NCBI RefSeq assembly: GCF_000739915.1 | Contig: NZ_BBJT01000016.1 | Coordinates: 1 to 64,000 of the forward strand | DNA: 64,000 nucleotides | Source: Paenibacillus chitinolyticus NBRC 15660 | GTDB taxonomy: Bacteria > Bacillota > Bacilli > Paenibacillales > NBRC-103111 | Direction of reading: 5' to 3' | Shown here: in pieces, positions 34,452-42,844 of the stretch | How the letters are laid out: each line of letters opens with the position of its first letter | How positions within the stretch are numbered: the stretch's first letter is position 1 | Position numbers and translations under genes: made by a program | Notes under the pieces: model-generated | Told to the model about the DNA's origin: nothing | The model's input: only the letters and a program-made list of their open reading frames with translations | Database searches by the model: none

Positions 34452-35234
34452 CTATTCGTCGAAATGCGCCTGGATGCGGTTGTACAGCTCGTAAAACTCC
34501 GGCGACCCCAGGTCCCGTGGATACGCGAGGGGCACGTCGTAGATATGCGAGATGTTGGACGACGGCCCGGCGGACATAATGCCGATGCGGCCACCGAGCA
34601 GCAGCGCTTCCTGGATGTCGTGGGTGACAAAAATGACGGTTTTGTCGGTTTCCTGCCAAATCCGCTGAAGCTCCTTCTGCATGGTGCGGCGCGTCATCGC
34701 GTCGAGCGCGCCGAACGGCTCATCCATGAGCAGGATGGCCGGATCATTCGACAGCACGCGGGCCAACTGCACGCGCTGCTTCATGCCCCCGGACAGCTCG
34801 CGCGGGAACTTGCTCTCGTGTCCCTTGAGACCAACCAGTTCGATATACTGGTCGGAAATGCTGCGGCGCTCGGCCGCCGGGACACGCTTCATGCGCAGGC
34901 CGAACTCCACGTTTTCCCTGACCGTAAGCCAGGGGAACAGGGACGAATCGGCCTGCTGGAAGACGACGGCGCGGTCCTGGCCGGGCCGGTCGACCTCGCG
35001 GTCACCGACGCGCACCTGGCCGGACGTCTTGGAGACGAAGCCCGCGATGAGACTGAGCAGCGTCGATTTGCCGCAGCCGCTCGGTCCCAGCAGGACGAAG
35101 AACTCGCCGCCCCGGACCGCCAGATTCACGTCCTGAATGATGTAGTGCAGCTCGCCCGCGGAAGGCTGCGTGTAGCTTTTGTCCAGGCGTTCGATGTGGA
35201 TTTCGTTGCGTTTCGGCGCTGCCTCAGTAACCAT
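34452..35234 (-). CDS. ABC transporter ATPase, SsuB/TauB-like
   Basis: 260 residues with Walker A GPSGCGKST, Q-loop (VVFQQADSSLFPW), signature LSGGMKQR, Walker B ILLMDEPFGALD and H-loop histidine in FVTHDIQEA. The length and the GALDAMTR segment match the nitrate/sulfonate/taurine group. It is 15 bases upstream of the permease gene and separated by about 220 bases from the binding-protein gene; a short tandem repeat lies in that gap. Confidence 0.92.
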   Translation of the reverse strand: MVTEAAPKRNEIHIERLDKSYTQPSAGELHYIIQDVNLAVRGGEFFVLLGPSGCGKSTLLSLIAGFVSKTSGQVRVGDREVDRPGQDRAVVFQQADSSLFPWLTVRENVEFGLRMKRVPAAERRSISDQYIELVGLKGHESKFPRELSGGMKQRVQLARVLSNDPAILLMDEPFGALDAMTRRTMQKELQRIWQETDKTVIFVTHDIQEALLLGGRIGIMSAGPSSNISHIYDVPLAYPRDLGSPEFYELYNRIQAHFDE

Positions 35235-35278
35235 ACTTCATCCCCCTGTTCAGCTTAGTTGCGTTTTTCTTGCCATAT

Positions 35279-35377
35279 TTCGCTGCATGACAGCAGTTGG
35301 TGCATTGCTGCATAAGTAGCTATCGGTGTTCCGCTGCATAACAGCGATCGGTATTCCGGTGCAAGACGGCGGTCCGG
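35279..35377. repeat. About 25-base tandem repeat, four degenerate units
   Basis: Four consecutive units share TTCCGCTGCATAACAGCGAT-like text and a CGGTAT end, starting at about 35279, 35305, 35329 and 35354, with increasing divergence. They lie between the binding-lipoprotein and ATPase genes, where they could affect mRNA stability or relative expression. Confidence 0.6.
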
Positions 35378-35455
35378 TCGACCGCTGCCGGGCGCGTGCT
35401 GCAATGTTGCGTGGTGGTCGGCCCGGCCCATGCTGCCGTTTTTCCGATATTCGTA

Positions 35456-36535
35456 CTACTTCACTTCAATGACCCGGTCCGGGAAAGCTTCCCGCAAAAT
35501 GTCCAGGTACAGCTTGCTTTTCAGGTCGAAATCCTTCTCAATGATGGCGTTGTCGACCATGTATTTTTTCTGCTCTTTGTAGCCGTTGTACGCTTTATCG
35601 GTGAACCCGATTTTCCACGGGTTTTTGGGCAGGTCCTTGAGGGTCGCCTCTTTCGGCTGCTTGACTTCTTTGTACATGATGTCCGCGGTTTCCTCTTGGT
35701 GCGCCTGTGCGTAGGCCGAAGCCTCGTCGATCGCCTTCAGGAAGTTGACGAAACCGGCTTTGTTGGCTTTGAGCAGCTCGGTGGGAGCGATGAGGCCGTT
35801 GCCGAGGCGCACCGGCGTTTTGGACATGTCGGTCAGCTCGTGGGCTTCGGCCAGAGCGCCGAATTTTTCATTGAGCACCGCGCCGTATACCCACGCGCCG
35901 TCGATCTCGCCTTTTTTGAGGGCGACATACGCTTCATCGAAGCCGCCTTGGCCGATCAGCTTCACCTCGGACAATTTGACGCCGTTCTGACCCAGATACA
36001 CATCCCACAGGTAAGGGACAAAAGTGCCGCGGGAAAAGCTCAGCTTCTTGCCCTTGAGGTCGGCCGCGCTTTTGATGTCCTTGCGGACGAACAGCTTCCA
36101 CTCGCTGGCGCTCAGATCCGTTGCCGTACCCGACGAGGCGAAAATGGAGTAATCGCCTTTGCTCACGGCGTTCAGCAGAGGAAAATCCGCGCCGAACGCG
36201 ACGTCCACCTGTTTGATAAACAAGGAGTTGACGCCTTCGGCCGGTGTGGCGAACGAGACGAGCTCTGCGTCGATGCCGTGTTTGTCGAAGATGCCTTTGC
36301 TTTTGGCGACGCGGAAAATCGAGTTGGTAGAAATATCCGCGATTTTCAGCTTCAGCTTGGCCGCGCCACCTTGTTTAGGGTCGGCGGCCGCTTTGCCGCA
36401 GCCGGCCAGTACGGCCAGCATCGCGGCGGTGAGCACCAGCGCGAGCAACGTGCGGGTGTAGCGGTGGGGACGGGATGTTTGGCGGAGGCCAACGTGGCCT
36501 GCGGCCTTTTTACCTTTTTCCTCAGCTTCTCTCAT
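35456..36535 (-). CDS. Sulfonate/taurine-type ABC substrate-binding lipoprotein
   Basis: About 359 residues. I prefer ATG 36535, preceded by AGGTGAGG, over GTG 36544. A long basic N-region leads to a lipoprotein signal ending LAGCG, with the lipidated cysteine near residue 47. The mature part has the periplasmic-binding fold of the NrtA/SsuA family (ADISTNSIFRVAKSKGIF; DVAFGADFPLLNAVSKGD). It follows the arylsulfotransferase-like gene almost without a gap, which suggests that substrate uptake and sulfate-ester metabolism are linked. Confidence 0.88.
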   Translation of the reverse strand: MREAEEKGKKAAGHVGLRQTSRPHRYTRTLLALVLTAAMLAVLAGCGKAAADPKQGGAAKLKLKIADISTNSIFRVAKSKGIFDKHGIDAELVSFATPAEGVNSLFIKQVDVAFGADFPLLNAVSKGDYSIFASSGTATDLSASEWKLFVRKDIKSAADLKGKKLSFSRGTFVPYLWDVYLGQNGVKLSEVKLIGQGGFDEAYVALKKGEIDGAWVYGAVLNEKFGALAEAHELTDMSKTPVRLGNGLIAPTELLKANKAGFVNFLKAIDEASAYAQAHQEETADIMYKEVKQPKEATLKDLPKNPWKIGFTDKAYNGYKEQKKYMVDNAIIEKDFDLKSKLYLDILREAFPDRVIEVK

Positions 36536-36544
36536 TATCCTCAC

Positions 36545-37993
36545 CTACCCCTTCCCCGGTTCCGGCTGTGCTTCGTCCGTCCGTGCCACGCACAGCGCGC
36601 CCTCGCCGTAGGAGACGGTACCTTCCACTTCCACTGTCGTGACCGCTCCGCGGGCAGCCGCCCCTGGCAGACGGAAGTCCGCCACGTCGATCGGCGCGAT
36701 CTCGACTTCCTCCGGCAGCTCCAACTGCGGCACCCACTCGTAAGGCACGCGGTAGGCGCGGTAGACCATGTTGGAGTTGCGTTTGTTTTTGTAAGGGGAT
36801 ATGTACTCCCACACCAGCTCATGCTCACGCGTCACTTCAAAAATCCGGCCGTCCGCGCCTTCGGTAATCAGCGTGTTGCCGTTCGGCAGGCGCTGGGCGG
36901 AGCTGATATACGGGCTGTAAAACCGGTACGAATCGAGCGGAGCCTGAAAGCCCGCTTCCGTCGGCGTGTACTGCCACTCGATTTCGAGCGTGACCGGGTT
37001 GATCTCCAGGATGCGGGAGTGATCGCGGCGGGCGTTTTTGAGCCCATCCGGGGACTCCGGATTCGGTGCGCCGTAGCCGCCCCAGCCGCCGTTGTCGAAA
37101 ATCAGAATGTTACCCTCTCCCGGCAAACCTCTCGGAATAAGGTGCGCGTGGTGCTGGCCGATGATCCAGCCGATATGCTTCGTCTCTTCGGTATTATAGT
37201 TGGGGCCGAGCTTCCAGACGATTTTGCCGGTCTTTTTGTCCGTGATGGCAATGATGTTTGTCTCCCGCGCGTCCCAGATGATGTTGTCCGGGTGGAATCT
37301 TTCATCCCCCGCATCGTAATGCTTATTCGGCCCGAGGACCGAAGCGGAGTTGATGTGCATCCAGTCGCCGGCATTGGCACCGAAAAACCGGGTGTTCGGA
37401 TCGTTGTACAGCGCCTCCCGGGCATCTTCGTCGAAGCCCAGCTCCTCGAAATGGTCGCTCGTTGTCCATTCCCAGACGACATTTCCTTCCCAATCCACTT
37501 CTAAGATGGTATCGTCCAGCAGCTCTTTGTCGGATATTTCAGGACGCTTCACGTTTTTGTGTGCGAGTATGATTGTGTTCCCCGAGTGGACTTTCGGCTC
37601 CTGCCCCGGCACGTAGTACCCGACCGGATTTCCTTCGCGCTGGTAGTCGTGATGCTGGCGAGCCATCCACTGGGGCTCATGCCCGGGGTCCTCGATGTGC
37701 TGGTAGCGGTCAAACTTCCACACGATATTGCCGTCCCAGTCGACCTGCACCAGATTTACCTCATCCTGAAACCCATACTTCGGATCGCGCTCCGCCGTAC
37801 TGCCGAATACGTACCCGCCCGGGAGCAGCTTGTTCGGGAACCCCCGCAGGCCTTTCCACAAATGAACCTCCCGCCCGTTCATGTCGATCAGCAGCGCCCC
37901 CGTTTCCGCCGCCTGATACAGCGTGTAGCCGCTCCAGCTTTTGCCCGGTTTGTAAACCGTCGTTCCCGTCGGATAAATCGTCGGATGTCCCAT
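36545..37993 (-). CDS. Arylsulfotransferase (ASST)-like protein
   Basis: 482 residues with the repeated beta-propeller text of the ASST family (HLWKGLRGFPNKLLPGGYVF; ILEVDWEGNVVWEW; LNPVTLEIEWQYTPTE-like blades) and histidines in GQHHAHLIPRG that fit the catalytic region. Family enzymes transfer sulfate between phenolic esters. No signal peptide is seen, so it is probably cytoplasmic. GAGAGGAC lies nine bases before the ATG. Genes on both sides (MarR regulator, sulfonate transporter) suit use of organosulfur compounds. Confidence 0.82.
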   Translation of the reverse strand: MGHPTIYPTGTTVYKPGKSWSGYTLYQAAETGALLIDMNGREVHLWKGLRGFPNKLLPGGYVFGSTAERDPKYGFQDEVNLVQVDWDGNIVWKFDRYQHIEDPGHEPQWMARQHHDYQREGNPVGYYVPGQEPKVHSGNTIILAHKNVKRPEISDKELLDDTILEVDWEGNVVWEWTTSDHFEELGFDEDAREALYNDPNTRFFGANAGDWMHINSASVLGPNKHYDAGDERFHPDNIIWDARETNIIAITDKKTGKIVWKLGPNYNTEETKHIGWIIGQHHAHLIPRGLPGEGNILIFDNGGWGGYGAPNPESPDGLKNARRDHSRILEINPVTLEIEWQYTPTEAGFQAPLDSYRFYSPYISSAQRLPNGNTLITEGADGRIFEVTREHELVWEYISPYKNKRNSNMVYRAYRVPYEWVPQLELPEEVEIAPIDVADFRLPGAAARGAVTTVEVEGTVSYGEGALCVARTDEAQPEPGKG

Positions 37994-38064
37994 ATGTGTA
38001 ACGTCCTCTCTTTTGTTGGATTTGGTTTGCGAAAAAACGCCGGCGCCCCTATGCGGTATCGCCT

Positions 38065-38775
38065 CTAATAAGAAATGAAATTTTTCTTGCGCGTGGTCTT
38101 GCTTGATTTTGGAGTAGGTGGCTGATCCGCCAGCGGTTGTGAGGACGTTTCCGGCCTTAATTCCGATGACGGATGAGATGCGGTATCGTTTTTAAAAACG
38201 GCAGCCGGGCTTTCCTCCTCCGACGCGGGAAAGGATACGGGTGTCGATGCCCGGTCGTCCGCGGTTCTCTTCGTCGTCTTGATCGACGAGTTTGCCGCTG
38301 CTTCCCCGTCTTCTCCCGGATAAGCCAGCACCGCTTCCGCGAAGCCGTCCAGCTTTTCCAGCAGCCTCCGGGAAAATACGATCTGGCGCTCCAGCTCCTC
38401 GGGCGTGAACCCGCCGAACAAGATGCCGATCATATGCGCGCTGAGCCCGCCGTTGCGCCGAAGCAGCTCCCGGCCCTTGTCCGTAATGTCCAGCGCCACG
38501 GACCTGCGGTCGGACTCGCTTCGTTTGCGGACCGCGTAACCACCCGCCTCCAGCTTGTCGCACAGTGCAGTTACGGCACCGGATGTAAAATCCAACTGCT
38601 CCGCCAGCTCGCCCAGCCGCTGCTCTCCTTGGCTATGAATTGAATTCAGGATGAGCATGCCCGGCAAGGCGATGCCTTCGACGGAAATTTTGTCGCGTTC
38701 CTTTACAAATTTGCGTACCAGTCTGCGGAAGAGCCAGTCGGCCTCTTCGTATAACGCCCCGTCTTTTTCGTGCAT
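38065..38775 (-). CDS. MarR-family regulator with disordered C-terminal tail
   Basis: 236 residues from ATG 38775, chosen for AAAGGA six bases upstream; an in-frame ATG at 38871 would place a terminator-like hairpin inside the gene. Residues about 10-140 form a MarR winged helix (RLGELAEQLDFTSGAVTALCDKLEAGGYAVRKRSESDRRS). After about residue 170 comes a Ser/Thr/Pro-rich low-complexity tail that ends in basic KSSKTTRKKN, unusual for MarR proteins. It is first in the organosulfur locus, and a palindromic operator lies in its own leader, so autoregulation and control of the downstream genes are likely. Confidence 0.85.
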   Translation of the reverse strand: MHEKDGALYEEADWLFRRLVRKFVKERDKISVEGIALPGMLILNSIHSQGEQRLGELAEQLDFTSGAVTALCDKLEAGGYAVRKRSESDRRSVALDITDKGRELLRRNGGLSAHMIGILFGGFTPEELERQIVFSRRLLEKLDGFAEAVLAYPGEDGEAAANSSIKTTKRTADDRASTPVSFPASEEESPAAVFKNDTASHPSSELRPETSSQPLADQPPTPKSSKTTRKKNFISY

Positions 38776-38805
38776 GCCAGTCCTTTCGTCATGAGGCCCG
38801 TAGAA

Positions 38806-38861
38806 ACAAAAAAGCTCCCGAAATCTCCTCCGTATGTCGGTAAGAGATAACAGGAGCCTTT
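38806..38861 (-). terminator. Terminator-like hairpin in the MarR leader (possible attenuator)
   Basis: Leftward, AAAGGCTCC pairs with GGAGCTTTT over nine positions around a loop of about 35 bases, followed by TTTTTTG. It lies between the promoter at 38991 and the start at 38775. That position suits transcription attenuation of the whole locus. Confidence 0.45.
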
Positions 38862-38917
38862 GGCGGTCCAATCGGCTGTCCTCATTGATTTAGTTGTAAA
38901 ATAATGAATGCTCGCTT

Positions 38918-38931
38918 AATGAATATTCATT
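38918..38931. promoter_or_regulatory. Palindromic operator AATGAATATTCATT
   Basis: A perfect 14-base palindrome about 30 bases downstream of the -10 element of the MarR promoter. Size and symmetry suit a MarR dimer. Confidence 0.55.
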
Positions 38932-38962
38932 TGATTAGAATTCATTTAGTAATCTTGAAGTA

Positions 38963-38991
38963 AGATTAAACCAATTAATCATACCTGTCAA
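38963..38991 (-). promoter_or_regulatory. Sigma-A type promoter of the MarR/organosulfur locus
   Basis: TTGACA (38991-38986), 17 bases, TAATCT (38968-38963). The predicted transcript starts near 38955 and gives a leader of about 180 bases before the MarR start. Confidence 0.65.
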
Positions 38992-39021
38992 GTAGGTTTT
39001 AAGTTTTCTTTTTTAGCTTGC

Positions 39022-39052
39022 AAAAAAAGAACCCGCGTGGGCGGATTCTTTT
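39022..39052 (-). terminator. Terminator after the 106-residue gene
   Basis: AAGAACCCGC and GCGGATTCTT form a ten-position stem with one mismatch around GTGG, with a leftward T-run. Confidence 0.65.
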
Positions 39053-39062
39053 CAAAGACCCG

Positions 39063-39383
39063 TTATGTTCCCCGGTTATTAACCGAGTAGGACTGAACAG
39101 AAGGAAATTCGGATGCCGCGAATTTAAAATAAATGAAATCTCGTCCCCAATCTTCCCATCCGATTGTCTTGGAGTGCGGAACGGTTGAAACATAATAGTT
39201 TAAATTATACCGTCTAATTAAGCTGCTCAACTCACAGGGAGTTTTCAACGTGCTACTGTTTACGAGCATTCTCGTCTCTGAATCTCCCATGAGCTTCTGC
39301 CTCCAGTGCACGGATGTGCTAATTTGATAAACAAGCTCTACTAAATACCGCTTATGCAGTTTTTTTCGAATTCTTTTTTTCAT
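39063..39383 (-). CDS. Small conserved hypothetical protein
   Basis: 106 residues, very basic at the N-terminus (MKKRIRKKLHKRYL), aromatic in the middle, no membrane segment. I do not recognise a domain. It is nine bases downstream of the 172-residue gene and ends directly before a terminator, so it is the last gene of a three-gene operon that begins with a DUF4180 protein. Confidence 0.6.
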   Translation of the reverse strand: MKKRIRKKLHKRYLVELVYQISTSVHWRQKLMGDSETRMLVNSSTLKTPCELSSLIRRYNLNYYVSTVPHSKTIGWEDWGRDFIYFKFAASEFPSVQSYSVNNRGT

Positions 39384-39392
39384 GAAATCACC

Positions 39393-39911
39393 TTAACACT
39401 CGATAATTCTGGAGTACACCGTGGCTGTATACGCAGCTTCTTCTTCCTCTTCGTTGGTCGTGCCCGAATCTTCTTTATGCCGCAAAATTTGTATGCCGTC
39501 GAAACAAGCCTTCTCCCGGTAGGCCAGCAAAACTTCTTTACGATCGCTGACCTGGTTCACCTTGCACGCGAAGGGCAGACCCAGCCCCTCCTCATAAGAA
39601 ATGACGGAAAAACGAATCGCCGGGATCTGATAATCTCCCCACAGGTAGAAAATAAATGTTTTTCCAGCGTAAAATTTTTGCAAATAAGAAGCCCACGCGT
39701 CTTCCAGAAAAGCGAATAGGTTATCCAGTTCATGAAGAGACAATCTATCATGCTTGATGATTTTGTTCAGCCGCTCGATGGTGCGCATGTTGTAATGGGC
39801 TTCCGCTTCCATCTGGAGCGGATCATTTGAGAAGAGCACACCCGGCCGCTCCGCTATCTCCATAATCTCGGCGTATGCCTTACTGTTTTTTATTTTCAGA
39901 AAATCGATCAT
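39393..39911 (-). CDS. Hypothetical protein downstream of DUF4180
   Basis: 172 residues from ATG 39911, which overlaps the DUF4180 stop as ATGA; a longer frame from 39980 would run far into the previous gene. It begins MIDFLKIKNSKAYAEI, is alpha/beta with many charged residues and has an acidic patch near the C-terminus. Family not recognised. Translational coupling suggests a role with the DUF4180 protein. Confidence 0.65.
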   Translation of the reverse strand: MIDFLKIKNSKAYAEIMEIAERPGVLFSNDPLQMEAEAHYNMRTIERLNKIIKHDRLSLHELDNLFAFLEDAWASYLQKFYAGKTFIFYLWGDYQIPAIRFSVISYEEGLGLPFACKVNQVSDRKEVLLAYREKACFDGIQILRHKEDSGTTNEEEEEAAYTATVYSRIIEC

Positions 39912-40273
39912 GCCCCATGCAGCGCATCCAGCGCCTCCGCCTCGGTCCCTTTGAAAAACACGTTGCTCCCATGGTTGCACTCGTAAATAAAATCGTTCAG
40001 GCTCTTGCTGTTGTACCCGCTGAAATCCCCGACGATAGCAATCTTTAACTGGTAGTTGATATATTTCTGCAAAATGTCCCCGGCCAGTTTCGTTTTCAGC
40101 TCAAAAAAATCCTCCGTAAGCTGTTCCTTTCTGAGAAGCACTTTATCGCATTCGTGGTTATAACGAATGTCGGCCATCAAGTCGAGCGCATCGTTTACGC
40201 TGCTAATGACCACGTCCTCGCTTGAGATGACGGCGACTTTCGAATGCGGCCGCTGGTCGACGGTGATATTCAT
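39908..40273 (-). CDS. DUF4180 domain protein
   Basis: 121 residues. I chose ATG 40273, eight bases after AAAGGAG, over 40279. The text DVVISSVNDALDLMADIRYN, LLRKEQLTEDFFELKT and KIAIVGDFSGY matches DUF4180. The function of the family is unknown. First gene of a three-gene operon. Confidence 0.78.
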   Translation of the reverse strand: MNITVDQRPHSKVAVISSEDVVISSVNDALDLMADIRYNHECDKVLLRKEQLTEDFFELKTKLAGDILQKYINYQLKIAIVGDFSGYNSKSLNDFIYECNHGSNVFFKGTEAEALDALHGA

Positions 40274-40315
40274 GTTCATTTCTCCTTTGTTTGATTGATT
40301 TTTATAGAGGGTGCG

Positions 40316-40867
40316 TCATGGAAGAACGTCTGTCTGAGCGCCGATCTGCTTGCCCTCCCTGGCATCGGCTAAAATCGACGCATGCGGCAGACGGTTGTCT
40401 TTCAAAACCAGCACTTTATCCCCGTACGTCTTTAGCAGCTCCATCGCTTTAAGCCTGCCTTCCCTCTGGAACTGGTGATTCCAGCAAAACATCTTCCACA
40501 GGATGGTCCACGTCGGCTTATAGTTCGCCTGCTCCTGTCCGGTCTTCTGCCGGATAAACCGGCTGATGATGCGCCTAAGTCGTGTGAAATACGGCGTATC
40601 CAGAAAAACGATCCGTTCCGCATGTTCCAGACAAGGTCCGATCCAGCCGGCTTGATGAGCTCCTTCCGTAATCCAGTCGTCGGCCCCAATGATTCCAGCC
40701 AGACAGGCATCTCGTTCCTCTTCCGTTCGTCTTACGTCTCCCGCCGGGGTTCTTTTCCAGACCACGTTATCCAGCTCATAGAAAGGAAGCCCCAGCTCCG
40801 ATGACAGCCTTCTGGCCAAAGTCGTTTTGCCGCTCCCGACCGATCCGATAATATGAATTCTCTTCAT
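40316..40867 (-). CDS. P-loop NTPase/kinase-like protein (FlaR-type topology modulation family)
   Basis: 183 residues. Walker A IIGSVGSGKTTLA at residue 6, then a lid-like region, GADDWITEGAH and IVFLDTPYFTRLRRIISR, the pattern of the small adenylate-kinase-like proteins annotated as DNA topology modulation (FlaR) or putative kinases. Substrate unknown. GGTGGTC precedes ATG 40867. Confidence 0.8.
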   Translation of the reverse strand: MKRIHIIGSVGSGKTTLARRLSSELGLPFYELDNVVWKRTPAGDVRRTEEERDACLAGIIGADDWITEGAHQAGWIGPCLEHAERIVFLDTPYFTRLRRIISRFIRQKTGQEQANYKPTWTILWKMFCWNHQFQREGRLKAMELLKTYGDKVLVLKDNRLPHASILADAREGKQIGAQTDVLP

Positions 40868-40917
40868 TTAGACCACCGCTTGGCAAATTTATTGATCTTG
40901 CTCCCATCCTACACCAC

Positions 40918-41265
40918 TCACCTTATAAAATACCGCAGCACCAGCACTCTTGCTTCTTCAAAACTGTTGAGTTCCTTCTGAAAGGCCGGGTAGTGAGAGA
41001 CCTTATTTTCAAAAAACTTATAAGAGGGGAATCTTTCAAAAAAGTTCATCTTCATTAACTGCATTTGTCGTGATGGGATATTTTCTTCACTGCCGCTCAA
41101 GACATAACTAATCGTTCCTGCGACAGTCACACAATAATCATTGAAGTCGGCATTTAAACAAGCTTCCTCTGAAAGTAAGGAAAGTTCAAGCTCAAAGTCT
41201 TGCTTTATCCGCTCAAGATCTTTATAGGGAAAAGGTCTGGACAAATCCATCGTATACAAAAGCAT
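40918..41265 (-). CDS. YxiJ-like protein
   Basis: 115 residues with PFPYKDLERIKQDF, DFNDYCVTVAGTISYVLSG, FFERFPSYKFFE, resembling the Bacillus YxiJ family of unknown function. ATG 41265 has no nearby ribosome binding site. About 45 bases upstream AAAGGTG precedes an out-of-frame ATG that opens a nine-codon peptide, while the YxiJ frame is open back to that point. The true start may be a rare codon there, or a frameshift may have cut the first residues. Confidence 0.6.
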   Translation of the reverse strand: MLLYTMDLSRPFPYKDLERIKQDFELELSLLSEEACLNADFNDYCVTVAGTISYVLSGSEENIPSRQMQLMKMNFFERFPSYKFFENKVSHYPAFQKELNSFEEARVLVLRYFIR

Positions 41266-41368
41266 TAAGCGTTCAATGATTTTTTCTCTTTTTATGATGC
41301 ATCACCTTTTATTCATATCGGACCCGATACTTCAGCAGAGCTAGCAACCCTCCGGCCCCCCTATCCCG

Positions 41369-41905
41369 TCAGCCAGCCTTATATTCCTCTTGAAGAATCC
41401 CCATATGTAGGAGGTCGTGCCACTGCCCTTCCCTGAATAGCGCCTGCCGGGAGATTCCCTCCCGTTTGAACCCGATTTTTTCGTACAAAGCAACGGCTTT
41501 ATCGTTAAAAGCGAACACCCGCAAGGATACCCGGTGCAGATTCAATTCATGAAAAGCGTAATTAAGCAGCAGTCTTAAGGATTCGTTTCCGTAGCCTTTG
41601 CCCCAAAATTCTTTCTCGCCGATGTCGAGGATACACTCTGCGCTGCGGTTTTTAAAATCGAGTTGAATCAATGAGGTGATTCCAATAGGCCGCTCAGACA
41701 GCTTATCCAGGATCATATAGCTTTTGGACGTGCCCGAACCCAAAATCACCTGCTCCACAAATTGCCGGGTTTCCGCATAAGTAAACAAATCCAAGGAAGG
41801 ATTGGTCGTTCTCATCACTTCCATATCGTTTCTCCATGTGTGGTAAACGGCTGCATCCTCTTCCGTCGTTTTTCGAAATGATACTCTCGAAGATTCAAAT
41901 AACAT
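41369..41905 (-). CDS. GNAT N-acetyltransferase, RimJ/RimL-like
   Basis: 178 residues from ATG 41905 (AAAGGAG upstream). The acetyl-CoA motif WGKGYGNESLRLLLNYAF and the following NLHRVSLRVFAFNDKAVALYEKIGFKREG are typical of RimJ/RimL-type enzymes that acetylate protein N-termini or small molecules. It overlaps the end of the TetR gene by 11 bases, so the two are cotranscribed. Confidence 0.88.
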   Translation of the reverse strand: MLFESSRVSFRKTTEEDAAVYHTWRNDMEVMRTTNPSLDLFTYAETRQFVEQVILGSGTSKSYMILDKLSERPIGITSLIQLDFKNRSAECILDIGEKEFWGKGYGNESLRLLLNYAFHELNLHRVSLRVFAFNDKAVALYEKIGFKREGISRQALFREGQWHDLLHMGILQEEYKAG

Positions 41906-42557
41906 CCTCTTTGTTCTCCTTTTCCGTTGTCTCCGTCTTGTTTCCAACCGGACCGAGCATAGCTTCCAAGGTAAAAAGCAGAGCATCCAGCTGCTCATTC
42001 ACCTTCGTTTTCTCAGGACCCATATGGGCCGTATCCATGATTAGTCCATCCATGAACGAAATCAGATATCGGGCAATGGTTTCGGCCGGAAGCCGGAGTG
42101 CAAACTCGCCCTGGGCTGCCCCTTTTTCAAAAAATCCGGTCAGCACTTCCATGGTCCCTTCATAACGTGTCGCGATGTAAGGATAGATCTCCTTGTTGTT
42201 CCGGTATTGGGCCGATGAGAAAAACTGCGAGTTCGCCAGCACTAAAGTCTCCTCCATGCTACCGATTTCGGCCTGCTGCTTATTAAGCCAATTCTTTATC
42301 TGCTGCCAACTGTTCTTCGTGTCGTCACTGCGAAAATAAATCTCATGCTTCCGGTCCTCGTGCCGCAACAGCTCCAGATAGACATGCTCAATGTTATCGA
42401 AATAGGCGTACAAAGCTCCCCTCGACACCCCGGCCGCCTCCATGATGTCCTGCATGGTCGCTCCGTTATACCCTTTGCGGATAAACACCTGTTTGGCCTT
42501 CTGCAGCAAATCGATTTTCTTTTGCTTTTTGTATTCCTCGTTCACTTTGGGAGACAT
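41895..42557 (-). CDS. TetR-family repressor, YfiR-like
   Basis: 220 residues from ATG 42557 (GGAG eight bases upstream). The N-terminal helix-turn-helix (ATMQDIMEAAGVSRGALYAYFDNIEHVY) is TetR-type; the C-terminal ligand domain with GEFALRLPAETIARYLISFMDGLI matches the TetR_C domain of B. subtilis YfiR. It heads an operon with the GNAT gene, and a perfect dyad lies upstream. Confidence 0.88.
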   Translation of the reverse strand: MSPKVNEEYKKQKKIDLLQKAKQVFIRKGYNGATMQDIMEAAGVSRGALYAYFDNIEHVYLELLRHEDRKHEIYFRSDDTKNSWQQIKNWLNKQQAEIGSMEETLVLANSQFFSSAQYRNNKEIYPYIATRYEGTMEVLTGFFEKGAAQGEFALRLPAETIARYLISFMDGLIMDTAHMGPEKTKVNEQLDALLFTLEAMLGPVGNKTETTEKENKEDVI

Positions 42558-42605
42558 CTTTTTTACTCCGATCAAAAACAATGTATAGGGTGCTAGTTGA
42601 ATTAT

Positions 42606-42625
42606 AAACGACATTCATGTCGTTT
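42606..42625. promoter_or_regulatory. TetR operator AAACGACAT-TC-ATGTCGTTT
   Basis: Nine-base arms around two bases, about 50 bases upstream of the TetR start codon. Symmetry and position suit autorepression. Confidence 0.65.
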
Positions 42626-42782
42626 TTCAATATGTATTCCAAAATTAAACAGCATGCATCCAAAGATCGGGCGCGTGCGCTATTCGTTATGTTCAGTTGT
42701 AGTGTAAATTTTTTAGACGGTTTCACGAACGATGTACCGCTCAGCAGTTGTTGGCAAACCCGCATCCGTCGCGTGTTTTTCA

Positions 42783-42812
42783 AAAAGAAAAAGAGGGGCC
42801 CTAAGCCCCTCT
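42783..42812 (-). terminator. Terminator after the PPC-like gene
   Basis: AGAGGGGC and GCCCCTCT stem with a five-base loop, followed leftward by TTTTTCTTTTT. Confidence 0.8.
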
Positions 42813-42844
42813 AAACTATTAACACCGAAAAAATATTTACAAGA

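Noticed and set aside
35279-35377. CRISPR array
   Set aside because: The units are contiguous without spacers, degenerate and only four in number.
42617-42814. A 65-codon plus-strand ORF
   Set aside because: It runs over the TetR upstream dyad and a terminator and has no family signal.
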